The notes under the pieces were generated by a model that had not been told where the DNA came from, did no database searches, and saw nothing but the letters and a program-made list of their open reading frames with translations. Positions 1 through 6,890 of a DNA stretch of 27,865 nucleotides are shown piece by piece. Both the position numbers and the translations under genes were made by a program. This stretch comes from JAACEU01 sp043816165 (GTDB lineage: Bacteria; Patescibacteriota; Gracilibacteria; UBA1369; LOWO2-01-FULL-3), in the NCBI GenBank assembly GCA_043816165.1, contig JBDRIE010000008.1:1-27865 (forward strand), in the 5' to 3' direction. Position 1 is the stretch's first letter. Each line of letters starts with the position of its first letter.

Positions 1-712
1 TTTTTAATTTTTTACCCAGTAGAGCCTCTATTCTTTGCATAATCTTATATTTGCCATTGTCGTTGGCGTGTCTAGACAGTAATGTTTCGAATATTGTGAC
101 GAGGTCAGCGCATTCTTTTTGCCAAGTCATCACTTCTTTTGAGTTTTGATGTTTTTCGAGTTTATAAAACAGTAAACAGGCAATACTGAGCCTCCATTGT
201 TCTTTATCCCAGTTCATAACTCTATAAGCTTCCCAGTCAATTCTGGTTAAAGTTGGAGCAAGTAACTTATAAAATTCTTGAAATTTTTTCTTTGTGAATT
301 TTATATCTTGATGGTGGGAAGCGTTATCTACTTTTTGCCTTGTAATGTTGATGCCCCATTTATTGACGTAAAACATTGAGGGGAGAAAGGTGTTTGAATA
401 CAAATTTATTGTCATCAAACTTGAACTTATACCGTAGTTATCTTTACCTGCGTAATCTGGCAATAAAATTCCCCAACTACTCTCTTTATAGCTGGAATCG
501 TATTGATCCTTGTATTGATTCTCTTCGTCCAGCCAAGCGTGATTATTTCTTTTAATATTTTTATTAAGAGGCTTAATTCTGCGTTCAATTAAGTCGATAA
601 ATTCACTTTTGTCAATTTTTGTAAGGTTCCAAAATTCTAAATCCCCAACGGTTTTTATTTTTTGTTTGAGCTGAACATTATATCCAGGAAATGCGATAAA
701 AACTTTTTTCAT
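1..712 (-). CDS. Hypothetical protein, C-terminus beyond window edge
   Basis: An open frame on the minus strand starts at ATG 712-710 (MKKVFIAFPGYN) and runs without a stop for 237 codons to the window edge, so the gene is partial. I do not recognise the family. The visible part is soluble, with no signal peptide or membrane segment. It is rich in Lys, Asn and aromatic residues, with several Trp (FWNLTKID, SSWGILLP, NKWGIN, RIDWEAY, NWDKEQWR), and the last 60 residues look helical. It is transcribed away from the cassette-like array that begins about 100 bp upstream of its start. The start has no clear Shine-Dalgarno sequence. An AATGAGACA/TGTCTCATT repeat sits 20-70 bp upstream and could be an operator. 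The absence of stops over 712 bases and the sensible codon content support a real gene. Confidence 0.8.
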   Translation of the reverse strand, partial: MKKVFIAFPGYNVQLKQKIKTVGDLEFWNLTKIDKSEFIDLIERRIKPLNKNIKRNNHAWLDEENQYKDQYDSSYKESSWGILLPDYAGKDNYGISSSLMTINLYSNTFLPSMFYVNKWGINITRQKVDNASHHQDIKFTKKKFQEFYKLLAPTLTRIDWEAYRVMNWDKEQWRLSIACLLFYKLEKHQNSKEVMTWQKECADLVTIFETLLSRHANDNGKYKIMQRIEALLGKKLK

Positions 713-731
713 AGTCCCATTTTATCATCTT

Positions 732-779
732 AATGAGACAATTGCTTTTCCTTTTTTATACTGTCTCATTTGTCTCATT
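732..779. repeat. Inverted plus direct repeat, possible operator
   Basis: AATGAGACA at 732-740 is the exact reverse complement of TGTCTCATT at 762-770, which is repeated immediately at 771-779. Three copies of a 9-bp box, two direct and one inverted, lie just upstream of the leftward gene that starts at 712. The layout suits a protein-binding site for that gene's promoter. A weak rho-independent terminator is less likely, because the 21-nt spacer is long and the arms are AT-rich. Confidence 0.45.
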
Positions 780-810
780 TTCCAATTTACTCTAAAATGC
801 CACCAAAGCT

Positions 811-866
811 ACCCAAAGGGTACTAGACCCGAGTAGCCAGCCAGATTAGTCGATAACTAATTATAC
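811..866 (+). repeat. Cassette-array repeat A (first copy, 5' half plus hairpin)
   Basis: GGGTACTAGACCCGAGTAG starts at 818 and is followed by CCAGCCAG and a perfect 6-bp hairpin, ATTAGT-CGATA-ACTAAT (844-860), just before the first array gene at 868. The 3' box GTTGACCCGAGT seen in copies B, D and E is absent. Upstream, TACCC AAA GGGTA (810-822) forms a further small palindrome. This copy marks the left end of the array. Confidence 0.75.
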
Positions 867-867
867 T

Positions 868-1329
868 ATGGAAAATAAAGTTTTAGAATCTTCCAATATT
901 TCAGATATTAGTGTGAAAAGTCTTCTTTTGTTAAATAAAGCTCAGATCAGAGTAAAACTTGAGACCTTTTCTGATAATGAGTTAAATGAATTAACGAATA
1001 TTATTAGACAAAAATATGACGACATTAATTATGTGATTTCTGCTACGCTGGATTGTAGGACAATGGTTCAAAAAGTGGTAGGAATTGTTACTGTAGATTT
1101 TGATAATGTAGCGAAATTAAGATTTGAATTTAAAAAATTGGCGGAGTTAATTGAAATGGTTGATTATGAACGAGAAATAAGAGGAATGATTTCTGTAGTA
1201 CGTGTAGGTGTTGATTGGTCTAGTAAAAATTTGACTATAAGTTCAGGTGAAGGATTTGTGTCACGTCCTTTTGATCCAAAAACTGACTCTCCTGAAAAAA
1301 TAATGGCAGAAGCTGTCGAAATTGCTTGA
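868..1329 (+). CDS. Array gene 1: hypothetical protein, 153 aa
   Basis: Soluble 153-residue protein of unknown function. It has no signal peptide, membrane segment or recognisable catalytic motif. The N-terminal half looks helical (residues 15-50: LLLLNKAQIRVKLETF...LNELTNIIRQ). The second half is mixed and ends with VGVDWSSKNLTISSG and an acidic tail. It is the first gene after repeat A, and its TGA stop (1327-1329) is one base before repeat B. Composition is AT-rich compared with the envelope genes to the right. The ATG at 868 has no Shine-Dalgarno sequence. The TGA stop argues against a recoded UGA. It is likely a cassette-type accessory gene; no specific function can be given. Confidence 0.75.
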   Translation: MENKVLESSNISDISVKSLLLLNKAQIRVKLETFSDNELNELTNIIRQKYDDINYVISATLDCRTMVQKVVGIVTVDFDNVAKLRFEFKKLAELIEMVDYEREIRGMISVVRVGVDWSSKNLTISSGEGFVSRPFDPKTDSPEKIMAEAVEIA

Positions 1330-1330
1330 A

Positions 1331-1382
1331 GGGTACTAGACCCGAGTAGCCAGCCAGAGATACTGTCTTGTTGACCCGAGTA
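1331..1382 (+). repeat. Cassette-array repeat B (complete copy)
   Basis: The order is GGGTACTAGACCCGAGTAG, then CCAGCCAG, then an imperfect hairpin (CA-g-AGA / TACTG / TCTTG with one bulged G), then GTTGACCCGAGTA. It is 52 bp long and lies directly between array genes 1 and 2. Its 5' half is identical to copy A over 27 bases, while the hairpin sequence differs but still pairs. Confidence 0.85.
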
Positions 1383-1396
1383 TAAAATATATATAA

Positions 1397-1975
1397 ATGA
1401 AAAATATTGAAGATCTAAATAAAGGAGAACTTATTAAAGCAGATTTATATTCAAGAAAGAATGCATTGAACGGAAAATATAAAGCTGCCCATTTAGGATT
1501 GGATAATCTATCTGAAATTAAAAATAGTGACGTTTTTTTTCTAGAAAGCTTGAAAATGAAGGCTGATTTGGCTGATAAGATGATTGCTGAAACTGATGCT
1601 CAAGGTAAAAACACATCCGATCCAAATGTGATGAAAAAATTGGGAGAAGAAATAAATGTTGCTGGCGAACCAGTTCATAGAAATGAATCTATAATGACTG
1701 CTGTTTTTATTTCTATACAATTAATGGCCCTTTACGGAATTGCTATTGGCATTTGGGGACTAGCTTTTAATAAAGAATTTTTGGAATTCGGATTGTATGG
1801 TGTTATCGCAGGTCTTCTGATTAGCTTGCTGTTTGCGTCTCCTGCTGCTTTTCAAAGGACAAAAGAGCAAATTAGAGACATATCGTTTGGAGTAGGGACA
1901 ACTTGGGGAATTTTGGGAATTATTATTGGGATTGTTGGCTTACTTATTTGGATAATAAAGATAATATTTTTTTAA
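1397..1975 (+). CDS. Array gene 2: membrane protein of unknown function, 192 aa
   Basis: The N-terminal ~105 residues are charged and helical (MKNIEDLNKGELIKADLYSR, later LKMKADLADKMIAETDAQ), probably cytosolic with coiled-coil character. Three hydrophobic helices follow, at about 106-126, 132-150 and 166-191. The last is very hydrophobic and runs to the C-terminus. No family is recognised. It lies between repeats B and C and is AT-rich. The start at 1397 follows an AT-rich stretch (TATAAAATATATATAA) with no Shine-Dalgarno sequence, so that stretch may hold a promoter. Small membrane proteins next to a HEPN candidate in such arrays may be defence or immunity factors, but that is speculation. 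Confidence 0.75.
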   Translation: MKNIEDLNKGELIKADLYSRKNALNGKYKAAHLGLDNLSEIKNSDVFFLESLKMKADLADKMIAETDAQGKNTSDPNVMKKLGEEINVAGEPVHRNESIMTAVFISIQLMALYGIAIGIWGLAFNKEFLEFGLYGVIAGLLISLLFASPAAFQRTKEQIRDISFGVGTTWGILGIIIGIVGLLIWIIKIIFF

Positions 1976-1985
1976 ATATTCCAAA

Positions 1986-2004
1986 TGGTAGCTAGACCCG
2001 AGTA
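1986..2004 (+). repeat. Cassette-array repeat C (degenerate core only)
   Basis: TGGTAGCTAGACCCGAGTA keeps the core CTAGACCCGAGTA but lacks the first GGG, the CCAGCCAG block, the hairpin and the 3' box. It lies between array genes 2 and 3, where a full copy would be expected, and looks like an eroded or truncated unit. Confidence 0.65.
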
Positions 2005-2028
2005 TAAGTTGAAAAATCACATATAATA

Positions 2029-2496
2029 ATGAAAAAAAACTTTTTCAATCCGTTCCTTTCTAGGAAACATATGACACCGAAAAATTATAAGGCCATTCGC
2101 GAAGAACGGATTACTGTTAGTAAATATATCATCACACTTTCTACGAGCATTATTGGAGGTATTTTTGTTATTTCTCAATTAATGGACCGTCCGTTTCAGG
2201 ACTTATTTTTGTTGAAATTTATATTAATTATTTTGGGACTTTCAATTTTAGCTGGAGTAATTCTTCAAATTATTGATGTTAAAATTCAATTTAATTTTGT
2301 TTCTATTAAATCGAAAGGTGATGTTACTTTTGGTGATTTTGATAGGATGGATGAAGACGAAAAGGATGATTTTTTTAACTTGTGGGATGATGTGTATACA
2401 AAGCTTAGATTTTCTATAAATGTAGAAATTTTTCAATATATTTCATTTTTTATTGGTATGGCAGCTTTAATATGCTTTATTTATAAAGGGTACTAG
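2029..2496 (+). CDS. Array gene 3: small membrane protein, 155 aa
   Basis: A short basic N-terminus (MKKNFFNPFLSRKHMTPKN) is followed by two hydrophobic helices (about 32-50 and 58-82), then an acidic soluble segment (FGDFDRMDEDEKDDFFNLWDD, about 101-121), and a third helix near the C-terminus (about 134-152). Family unknown. The final residues KGY and the TAG stop are read from repeat D (GGG TAC TAG), so the coding end is fused to the repeat. Start context is AT-rich without a Shine-Dalgarno sequence. Predicted inner membrane protein; role not known. Confidence 0.75.
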   Translation: MKKNFFNPFLSRKHMTPKNYKAIREERITVSKYIITLSTSIIGGIFVISQLMDRPFQDLFLLKFILIILGLSILAGVILQIIDVKIQFNFVSIKSKGDVTFGDFDRMDEDEKDDFFNLWDDVYTKLRFSINVEIFQYISFFIGMAALICFIYKGY

Positions 2497-2545
2497 ACCC
2501 GAGTAACCAGCCAGAGTGGCATTAATAGCACTGTTGACCCGAGTA
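2488..2545 (+). repeat. Cassette-array repeat D (complete copy, 58 bp)
   Basis: GGGTACTAGACCCGAGTAA and CCAGCCAG are followed by a bulged hairpin: AGTG-g-C, loop ATTAATA, GCACT, extended by CAG/TTG across a bulged G. The 3' box GTTGACCCGAGTA closes it. Unpaired G residues on a long imperfect stem are typical of folded attC sites, but the R-box consensus is not met. Confidence 0.85.
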
Positions 2546-2567
2546 CAGAAAGGTAAAACATTATGTT

Positions 2568-3284
2568 ATGAATAAACAAATTCCAGATTGGAAGCAGGTT
2601 AGTGATACTGTCCGTTTAGTCTATCTCGCAGATGTGAATTTAATGATTTGCAAAAAAATTTATGAATATATTGACTCACAAAATCGTGATGATTTTTATT
2701 ATTTTTTTCTTTTGTCGGCGAATAATGCTTTTAATGAATCTGTAGGGATAATTCACAGCTTATTGTGTTCAAAAAAGGGAGAAGAAGTACGAATAAGGCC
2801 ATTACTTGAAAAAATTATTAAAAAAGAAAAAGAATCTATACCAGCAGTTGATGATAAGAAGGTTGAGCATTTATTAAAGGCAGTTGATAAAGACTATCCA
2901 GTTGTGAATTTTAATAATTATACTTTTTTACAAGAAGAGGATAGAAGACCTATCGGTAATATAATGGAGGATATAAGAAAAAAGAAAAGGAACACTAGTG
3001 GTATTAATGATTTAATCAATCTGAAAAAACAATTTGAAGAAGAGAATTTTCATAAAATAAGGCATCAAGCAGTTGCTCACAAAAATAAATATTTAGATGA
3101 TCCTGCAGCAAGTCCTATAGGAACTATTTATCCTGAGTATATTGAAAAATTAGGAGAAATTATTAAAGAATTACGAATTAATTGCCATATATGGTTTGAT
3201 TATACTTTGATTAATACTTCTATTGGTTCAATTAAAGCTTTGGAAACAGTCCTAGAAAAATTAAAGGGTACTAGGCCCGAGTAG
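2568..3284 (+). CDS. Array gene 4: HEPN-like (AbiU2-type) protein, candidate toxin or defence factor
   Basis: Soluble all-helical 238-residue protein. Near residues 163-173 it reads FHKIRHQAVAH, which places R165 and H171 in an R-x5-H arrangement. That matches the RNA-binding/cleaving signature of HEPN domains. The N-terminal helix pattern (VSDTVRLVYLADVNLMICKKIYEYI, residues 11-35, then FYYFFLLSANNAF) resembles HEPN proteins of the AbiU2 abortive-infection family as I know it. If it is active, it would act as a metal-independent RNase in toxin-antitoxin or phage defence. The last residues GTRPE and the TAG stop come from repeat E. No separate antitoxin gene is visible beside it. Assignment by motif only; an inactive or regulatory HEPN is possible. 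Confidence 0.65.
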   Translation: MNKQIPDWKQVSDTVRLVYLADVNLMICKKIYEYIDSQNRDDFYYFFLLSANNAFNESVGIIHSLLCSKKGEEVRIRPLLEKIIKKEKESIPAVDDKKVEHLLKAVDKDYPVVNFNNYTFLQEEDRRPIGNIMEDIRKKKRNTSGINDLINLKKQFEEENFHKIRHQAVAHKNKYLDDPAASPIGTIYPEYIEKLGEIIKELRINCHIWFDYTLINTSIGSIKALETVLEKLKGTRPE

Positions 3285-3323
3285 CCTGCCAAATAGTGCG
3301 TCAATTGCACTGTTGACCCGAGT
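3266..3323 (+). repeat. Cassette-array repeat E (complete copy, 58 bp)
   Basis: GGGTACTAGGCCCGAGTAG, then CCTGCCA, then a strong hairpin (AATAGTGC / GTCAATT / GCACTGTT, 8 pairs with one G-T), then GTTGACCCGAGT. Its stem is paired by different bases from those in copies A, B and D. It overlaps the 3' end of array gene 4 and supplies that gene's stop codon. Confidence 0.85.
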
Positions 3324-3459
3324 GGTTAGCCAAAAGGAGCAAAACCTTGGTGAGGAAGTAATTGTTTTATGATTGTTTTTGCTTTTTGTGTCAATCGGTT
3401 TTGGCGGTTTTTTAGAGAAAGTTTAAGAATTTTTTAGATTTGTGATGTATTTTGTAATT

Positions 3460-4314
3460 ATGGAAAGTGAATCAACTGTTACAACTAGAATTGCTATATT
3501 TAAAGGGCAGAAGGTGCGCAAAACTATTCATAATGATGAATGGTGGTTTGTTATTGTAGACGTGGTAGTTATATTAACCGATTCTGTAAAGCCAAAGGGC
3601 TATATAACTGATATGAAGCGTCGTGATAAGGGACTGGCCGAAGGGTGGTGGCAAATTGCCAGTACCCTTGATATAGAAACAGCGGGTGGTAAACAGAAAA
3701 TGAATTGCGCTAATACAGAAGGGATTTTTCGAATTATTCAGTCAATTCCGTCTCCTAAAGCAGAACCTTTTAAGCGTTGGTTGGCAAAAGTAGGCTATGA
3801 ACGAGTTCAAGAGATTGAAGATCCCGAACTCGCGACGAAGAGGACCAGGGCTTTGTATAAAGCGAAGGGTTATTCCGATGAATGGATAGAAAAACGTATG
3901 AGGGGAATTGAAATTCGTGAGACTTTGACTGATGAATGGCGAAAACGTAATGTCAGAGAAGGCAAAGAGTATGCAATTCTAACTGCGGAAATTTCTAAGG
4001 CTACTTTTGACATGACACCATCGGAATATTTGAAATTCAAAGGATTAAAGCGAGAAAATTTGCGGGATCACATGAATGACTTGGAGTTGATTTTCACTAT
4101 GCTTGGGGAGGCATCAACAACAGAAATTGCAAAAACAAAAGATGTCCAAGGATTTACTGATAATCAAGTGGTAGCTCGAAAAGGCGGTAAGATTGCCGGT
4201 GGTGCGAGAAAAAAATTAGAAAAAGAGTCTGGAAAAAAAGTTTCTACTGTGGAAAATTATTTAGAAATACAAAAAAACCAGGAGTTATCGGCAAAGGGTA
4301 CCTTACCCGAGTAG
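3460..4314 (+). CDS. Array gene 5: Bro-N domain protein, DinD-like
   Basis: Positions 16-120 (counted from an upstream GTG at 3442) show the Bro-N/phage antirepressor pattern: IAIFKGQKVRKTIHNDEWW, VIVDVVVILTDS, GYITDMKRRD, then an NTEGIFRIIQSIPSPKAEPF motif. The C-terminal part (ASTTEIAKTKDVQGF, ARKGGKIAGGARKKLE, KKVSTVENYL) matches the tail of DinD-like damage-inducible proteins. Bro-N binds DNA; DinD is SOS-regulated in E. coli, but the role here is not known. I prefer ATG 3460 (MESESTVTTR) because earlier starts (GTG 3442, ATG 3445) add a short hydrophobic stretch not typical of the family. Its last residues GTLPE and the TAG stop are read from repeat copy F. About 120 bp without a gene precede it. 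Confidence 0.85.
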   Translation: MESESTVTTRIAIFKGQKVRKTIHNDEWWFVIVDVVVILTDSVKPKGYITDMKRRDKGLAEGWWQIASTLDIETAGGKQKMNCANTEGIFRIIQSIPSPKAEPFKRWLAKVGYERVQEIEDPELATKRTRALYKAKGYSDEWIEKRMRGIEIRETLTDEWRKRNVREGKEYAILTAEISKATFDMTPSEYLKFKGLKRENLRDHMNDLELIFTMLGEASTTEIAKTKDVQGFTDNQVVARKGGKIAGGARKKLEKESGKKVSTVENYLEIQKNQELSAKGTLPE

Positions 4315-4315
4315 G
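4296..4315 (+). repeat. Cassette-array repeat F (truncated terminal copy)
   Basis: GGGTACCTTACCCGAGTAG keeps the first box of the repeat and contains a perfect 5-bp palindrome, GGGTA-CCT-TACCC. The hairpin region and 3' box are missing, and the leftward DUF4349 gene ends at 4335. This is the right-hand end of the array. Confidence 0.7.
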
Positions 4316-4334
4316 CATATTCGTAACTTACTTT

Positions 4335-5222
4335 TTACTTCTTCTTCCTGATTAGGTATCTTTTTATTCCCCAGACGATAAGCAGAAGAACAATCACGAC
4401 CGGCAGATAAACTCCAAGCCAGATTAGTGCATTCAAAACTCCTTTGCCTGTGTCCAGAAGGGATCTTAAGGCTTCTTTGAATATAGCAAAGGGTTTCCAT
4501 TTGTCCTCTTCATTTATAACGGGAAGGGTGGAAGGGTCTGTGGATAAATAGACGGTGAGGCTTGAAAGATCAACGCTTTCTTTTAAATATTTCATTCTGC
4601 CCTCGATGCTTTCTATATTTCCACGAACAGAGCTAAGTTCCTTTTGTACCGCCAAAACATCTTCTATTCTTACGGCAGTCTTCATTATCTCCAAAAATTG
4701 TTTCTCGGTTGCCTGAAGATTCCCGAGTTTGGCTTCGAGATCAACGTACTCCTCTGTGATATCTTGCCCGTCAATACGTTCATCTTCAACGTCACCCATT
4801 TCTTTGATATAGGCAATTGCGTCGTCCAAAAATTCAGACGGCACTCTCACGGTAAGATAACCGTTCATATCAATTCCGGATTTATTGACATTACTTGTAA
4901 CCAAAAATCCGCCTTTTTCCTCGGCGTAATTCACAATATCTTCAACAGATTTGCGCACATCATCAACAACTATAGAAAGAGAACCGGTCTTTATTATCAT
5001 TCTTTCATCATAAGATTCGTCCATATCTCCGAAATCTCCATCCATATCCATCGCCGGAGCGATAGCCATCTCCATCTCCATGCTTCGCGTTGACCCTGAA
5101 TTTTCATAACTTTCCGGGAATCCCCCATAGTTTCCTCCACCAAATGCGTACAACAAGCTCCCGACCAGTATCAAAAGCAGAACAACAAACATCCACGGTT
5201 TTATTTGCCAGTATTTTTTCAT
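4335..5222 (-). CDS. DUF4349 family membrane-anchored protein
   Basis: 295 residues. There is an N-terminal helix (about 11-27, signal anchor), then a short low-complexity Met/Asp/Glu stretch (about 48-74: SMEMEMAIAP...DMDGDFGDMDES). The DUF4349 domain (about 73-250) contains RMIIKTGSLSIVVDDV, YAEEKGGFLVTSN, GYLTVRVPSEFLDDAI, EEYVDLEAKLGNL, and the coiled-coil part ending VQKELSSVRGNIESIEGRM. A C-terminal helix (about 262-286) is followed by basic KRYLIRKKK. This order is standard for the family, found in envelope proteins of unknown function. It stands alone, converges on the array, and diverges from the secreted protein at 5365. Its stop is 20 bp from the end of the array. Confidence 0.9.
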   Translation of the reverse strand: MKKYWQIKPWMFVVLLLILVGSLLYAFGGGNYGGFPESYENSGSTRSMEMEMAIAPAMDMDGDFGDMDESYDERMIIKTGSLSIVVDDVRKSVEDIVNYAEEKGGFLVTSNVNKSGIDMNGYLTVRVPSEFLDDAIAYIKEMGDVEDERIDGQDITEEYVDLEAKLGNLQATEKQFLEIMKTAVRIEDVLAVQKELSSVRGNIESIEGRMKYLKESVDLSSLTVYLSTDPSTLPVINEEDKWKPFAIFKEALRSLLDTGKGVLNALIWLGVYLPVVIVLLLIVWGIKRYLIRKKK

Positions 5223-5251
5223 GTGATTTGAGTTAAAGATCTATTTCCGCC

Positions 5252-5280
5252 ATTATATGGAAATAACGCGAAAGATTCAA
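5252..5280 (-). promoter_or_regulatory. Promoter for the DUF4349 gene
   Basis: On the minus strand a TTGAAT box (5280-5275) is separated by 17 bp from a perfect TATAAT (5257-5252). The ATG at 5222 lies 29 bp downstream. The spacing and -10 match the sigma-70 consensus. Confidence 0.75.
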
Positions 5281-5309
5281 ACAAAGCATCCAAATAGCCG
5301 GCTCGTTTG

Positions 5310-5339
5310 TTGCGGAATTGTTTTTTTCGGTGCTATAAT
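5310..5339 (+). promoter_or_regulatory. Promoter for the secreted protein at 5365
   Basis: TTGCGG (5310-5315), an 18-bp spacer and TATAAT (5334-5339), with the first ATG 25 bp downstream. The leader is short and ends AACCTTATTACTATG. It is back to back with the DUF4349 promoter. Confidence 0.65.
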
Positions 5340-5364
5340 TGGGTAGTTTTGTAACCTTATTACT

Positions 5365-6825
5365 ATGATTTCTATGATTAAAAAGATTAGTTTGATTTTG
5401 TTTTCGTTTCTGTTCCTCTCGTTTTCGCTTTCTGTTTCGGCTTCTTTTATTGCTCCTGAAGATACGATTCATGCTTGGGGGCATTGGAGCTCTAGTGCCG
5501 GTGGGGTGAATCAGAGTGGTATTATTAGTTTTGATTTTCCGCCCGGAGGTGGTGAAGTTGATGGTAACATGACTGGGACTGGTGATCAATTTGGTATGGA
5601 TATGGAAGGTTTTTTTGATGGAAATTTTACCGGAGGATGGGATGGGACTTTTAGCGGAACTTATACTACAGTTGTTTCATATAATTGGGTAAATCCCTCT
5701 ACTGGAGCCACCGAATCTACTACGCAGACTATGAGTGGTGTGTGGAGTGGGAGTGTGACCAAGGATGGGCAAATGAATGTGACAATAAGTCCTTCAAATG
5801 CTCCTTCCAATAATATGACGGCCAATTTTGACGTGGGTGAATTTGATACGGAGTTGCGTCTTTCTGAGTATGATGATGATAAGTTGATGCAGGGGGATAT
5901 TGAGGAGGAAGGTATTGCGGAAGTGTCCGGAGAGATGACTTATATGATTGTGGATGGGGAAAGATATGAGTTGGATGTGCCTATTCAGGTCCGCTCTGGA
6001 ATGACTTTTGGAGTTGAGCATGAAAATGGTTCGCTCTATCTTGATATTGGTGAGGATCACACGCTTTTCATGTCAGGAATAGGTGAGGTTACTGTTTTTT
6101 TGGCGGAAGATATTGATAAATCAAAGTGGGCAGACATTATGGGTCAACAGCCGAAAGGTTCTGTTGTGACGATGATGCCGGGACAGGTTGTGGTGAAATA
6201 CAAGACAGGATCTGCGGAAAATTATTGGGTACCAGGGGAGTTTGAGAATTCTAGCGATCCGAATGTTATTTCGGGCTTTGAAGGTTATGAACAGAAAATC
6301 GATAATCCAGAGGATCAGACTGAAATGACTTATATTATGCTTGAGACAAAGGATACTCGAGGAATGGACCTTTCCGTATTTTCTGAGGCAATTGGAACTA
6401 TTGGAGGACTAAGATATTCTGGTCATAGGCCGGCTCCTATAATAATGCCTCAAAAGTATGCGTCCGACAATCCTTTCAAGAATCTTTGGGGAATGCTATT
6501 TGGAAATGAAAGTGAGGTGGAATACGATTATGATGGAGAAAATCTAAAGGTGAATGTTTTGGAAGGCCGAGTGACTGTTTTTGACACAGATTTTGAAGGA
6601 AATAGTGTGATTGTGGCGGTTGTTGAGAGCGGTGAAAGTTATGAAGTGAATATTGAGGAGTATTATGATGAGAAATTTGGGGAAGATGGGGATGGGGATT
6701 CGGAAAATATTCTTCAGTACATCATAGGGTTTGGGATCCTTTTTGTTTTCTTTGTTCTGCTTGCTGTTTTGGGAATAAGAAGAATGAAAAAGGGAAAGAT
6801 GTCGAAGCATTGGAAAGATTATTAG
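5365..6825 (+). CDS. Secreted, C-terminally membrane-anchored beta-rich protein
   Basis: 486 residues. A signal peptide (about 1-27, ending SVSA) is followed by a Gly/Ser/Thr-rich beta region (about 28-150). That region has a periodic G-W-S / S-G-I-S-F / G-x-V-x-G pattern also found at the C-terminus of the lipoprotein encoded at 7488-9383. The middle has acidic beta segments (GEMTYMIVDGERYELDVPIQ, MMPGQVVVKYKTG). A late segment (LKVNVLEGRVTVFDTDF...VAVVESGESYEVN) looks FecR-like. One hydrophobic helix (about 451-471) and a basic tail (RRMKKGKMSKHWKDY) anchor it. A second possible start, ATG 5374 (MIKKISLILF), would give an equally good signal peptide. Probably surface-exposed; no enzyme motif seen. 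Confidence 0.75.
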   Translation: MISMIKKISLILFSFLFLSFSLSVSASFIAPEDTIHAWGHWSSSAGGVNQSGIISFDFPPGGGEVDGNMTGTGDQFGMDMEGFFDGNFTGGWDGTFSGTYTTVVSYNWVNPSTGATESTTQTMSGVWSGSVTKDGQMNVTISPSNAPSNNMTANFDVGEFDTELRLSEYDDDKLMQGDIEEEGIAEVSGEMTYMIVDGERYELDVPIQVRSGMTFGVEHENGSLYLDIGEDHTLFMSGIGEVTVFLAEDIDKSKWADIMGQQPKGSVVTMMPGQVVVKYKTGSAENYWVPGEFENSSDPNVISGFEGYEQKIDNPEDQTEMTYIMLETKDTRGMDLSVFSEAIGTIGGLRYSGHRPAPIIMPQKYASDNPFKNLWGMLFGNESEVEYDYDGENLKVNVLEGRVTVFDTDFEGNSVIVAVVESGESYEVNIEEYYDEKFGEDGDGDSENILQYIIGFGILFVFFVLLAVLGIRRMKKGKMSKHWKDY

Positions 6826-6828
6826 AAG

Positions 6829-6857
6829 TTGAGTTTACAAAAAAACACTAGTATTGT
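6829..6857 (+). promoter_or_regulatory. Promoter for the lipoprotein gene at 6891
   Basis: TTGAGT (6829-6834), 17-bp spacer, TATTGT (6852-6857); the ATG is 33 bp downstream. The -35 context AGTTGAGTTTA is the same as at the SLH gene promoter (9421). Confidence 0.5.
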
Positions 6858-6890
6858 ATGTTTCAGCTATCTTATTCCTAACTTAAATTT

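Noticed and set aside
3369..3437. 22-codon frame (MIVFAFCVNRF...) between repeat E and the Bro-N gene
   Set aside because: Short, unsupported by any start signal, and lies in a biased T-rich stretch; probably chance.
811..4315. CRISPR array
   Set aside because: The units between repeats are 450-870-bp coding frames, and the repeats vary and overlap genes.
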